From Acidilobaceae archaeon (GTDB lineage: Archaea; Thermoproteota; Thermoprotei_A; Sulfolobales; Acidilobaceae), in assembly GCA_027013765.1 (NCBI GenBank), contig JALWGG010000028.1:1-5536 (forward strand): a stretch of 5,536 nt of DNA, given 5' to 3'. Numbering within the stretch: the stretch's first letter is position 1; each line of letters opens with the position of its first letter. A program made the position numbers and the translations under genes. Positions 5,219-5,536 of the stretch are shown piece after piece. The notes beneath the pieces were generated by a model. The model worked only from the letters and a program-made list of their open reading frames with translations, did no database searches and had not been told where the DNA came from.

Positions 5219-5536
5219 TTAATGTATTATATGATCCTGGTATAGGCCTAGGGCCTCCTCTAGGCTGTAGAGTATCCTGCCAGCCACCCCCCAGGCCTTG
5301 AGGGGTGCCCCGCCCGCGATGCTATACCTCTCCCAGGCCTTCCTTAGGGTTGACTTCTTGAAGTCTCCGCGGGGGAACATACCTATCCCTATGGCGGCTC
5401 CCGTGGTTAGGGCCCTCACCGCCACGTATCCAGGTGTAACCCTTCTCCCCCTCTCCCACATTAGGATGATCCTATGCTCAGCTGCAAACTCCCTCAGGCT
5501 TTTGTGGCTCAGCCATACAAGGGGGTCGCCCTCCAG
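5219..5536 (-). CDS. C-terminal part of an unrecognised protein (runs off window)
   Basis: The frame is open from the stop at 5219-5221 to the window edge, so at least 105 C-terminal residues are present and the true start lies outside. An ATG at 5461 would give an 80-aa protein, but coding-like sequence continues upstream of it (SLREFAAEHRIILMWERGRR), so it is probably internal. The visible part is basic. It has a Gly/Ala-rich hydrophobic stretch, VAVRALTTGAAIGIGMF, that is too short and broken for a sure membrane helix, then KKSTLRKAWERYSIAGG and a C-terminal helical region ending LEEALGLYQDHIIH. I do not recognise the family. It lies 64 bp before ATG 5154 of the barrel-like gene on the same strand, so it is likely the upstream gene of that cluster. 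Confidence 0.65.
   Translation of the reverse strand: MEGDPLVWLSHKSLREFAAEHRIILMWERGRRVTPGYVAVRALTTGAAIGIGMFPRGDFKKSTLRKAWERYSIAGGAPLKAWGVAGRILYSLEEALGLYQDHIIH

Noticed and set aside
1..5536. Signs of a defence system, provirus, IS element, CRISPR array or stable RNA gene
   Set aside because: I saw no regularly spaced repeats, transposase or integrase motifs, nuclease or toxin signatures, or tRNA/rRNA patterns.

Overview
The window reads as hyperthermophilic archaeal DNA, most likely from a crenarchaeon of the Desulfurococcales type. The reasons are heavy use of AGG/AGA and ATA codons, several GTG and TTG starts, Shine-Dalgarno (SD) sites of the GGTG/GAGGTGA type, an archaeal BRE/TATA box (GAAA-TTTATAAAA) and tightly packed genes. 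The genus cannot be fixed from this sequence. No rRNA, tRNA, CRISPR array, insertion sequence or phage gene was found.

Layout. (1) Positions 1-457, + strand: a very G-rich edge with a run of 14 G, running into a small Rossmann-like protein that I do not recognise. (2) Positions 438-2067, - strand: a two-gene ABC exporter operon, with the ATPase first and the six-helix ABC-2 permease overlapping its end by 8 bp. The permease also overlaps the first gene tail to tail by 20 bp. (3) Positions 2068-2391: an AT-richer divergent control region with a strong TATA box for the + gene and a repeated TTTAAG-type element facing the exporter. (4) Positions 2392-3312, + strand: a two-lobed GNAT acetyltransferase whose N-terminal lobe looks like a decayed copy of the C-terminal one. 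(5) Positions 3351-4157, - strand: a divergent nucleoside-phosphorylase superfamily protein, convergent with the GNAT gene. (6) Positions 4158-4389: a noncoding spacer. (7) Positions 4390-5536, - strand: three closely spaced genes. The first (C-terminal part only) is unrecognised. The second is a 123-aa protein whose internal duplication suggests a double-psi beta-barrel. The third is a 123-aa all-helical protein.

How they fit together. The ATPase and permease should form one exporter complex, with substrate unknown. The GNAT enzyme and the phosphorylase homologue are single-gene units, and nothing ties them to the exporter. The last three genes are probably co-transcribed and look like an uncharacterised archaeal housekeeping cluster.

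No obvious new defence or mobile system is present. The points most worth following up are the poly-G tract (a possible slippage switch between separate and fused reading frames), the duplicated small barrel protein with its helical partner, the decayed tandem GNAT with two competing starts, and the phosphorylase homologue without an evident N-terminal phosphate-binding motif.
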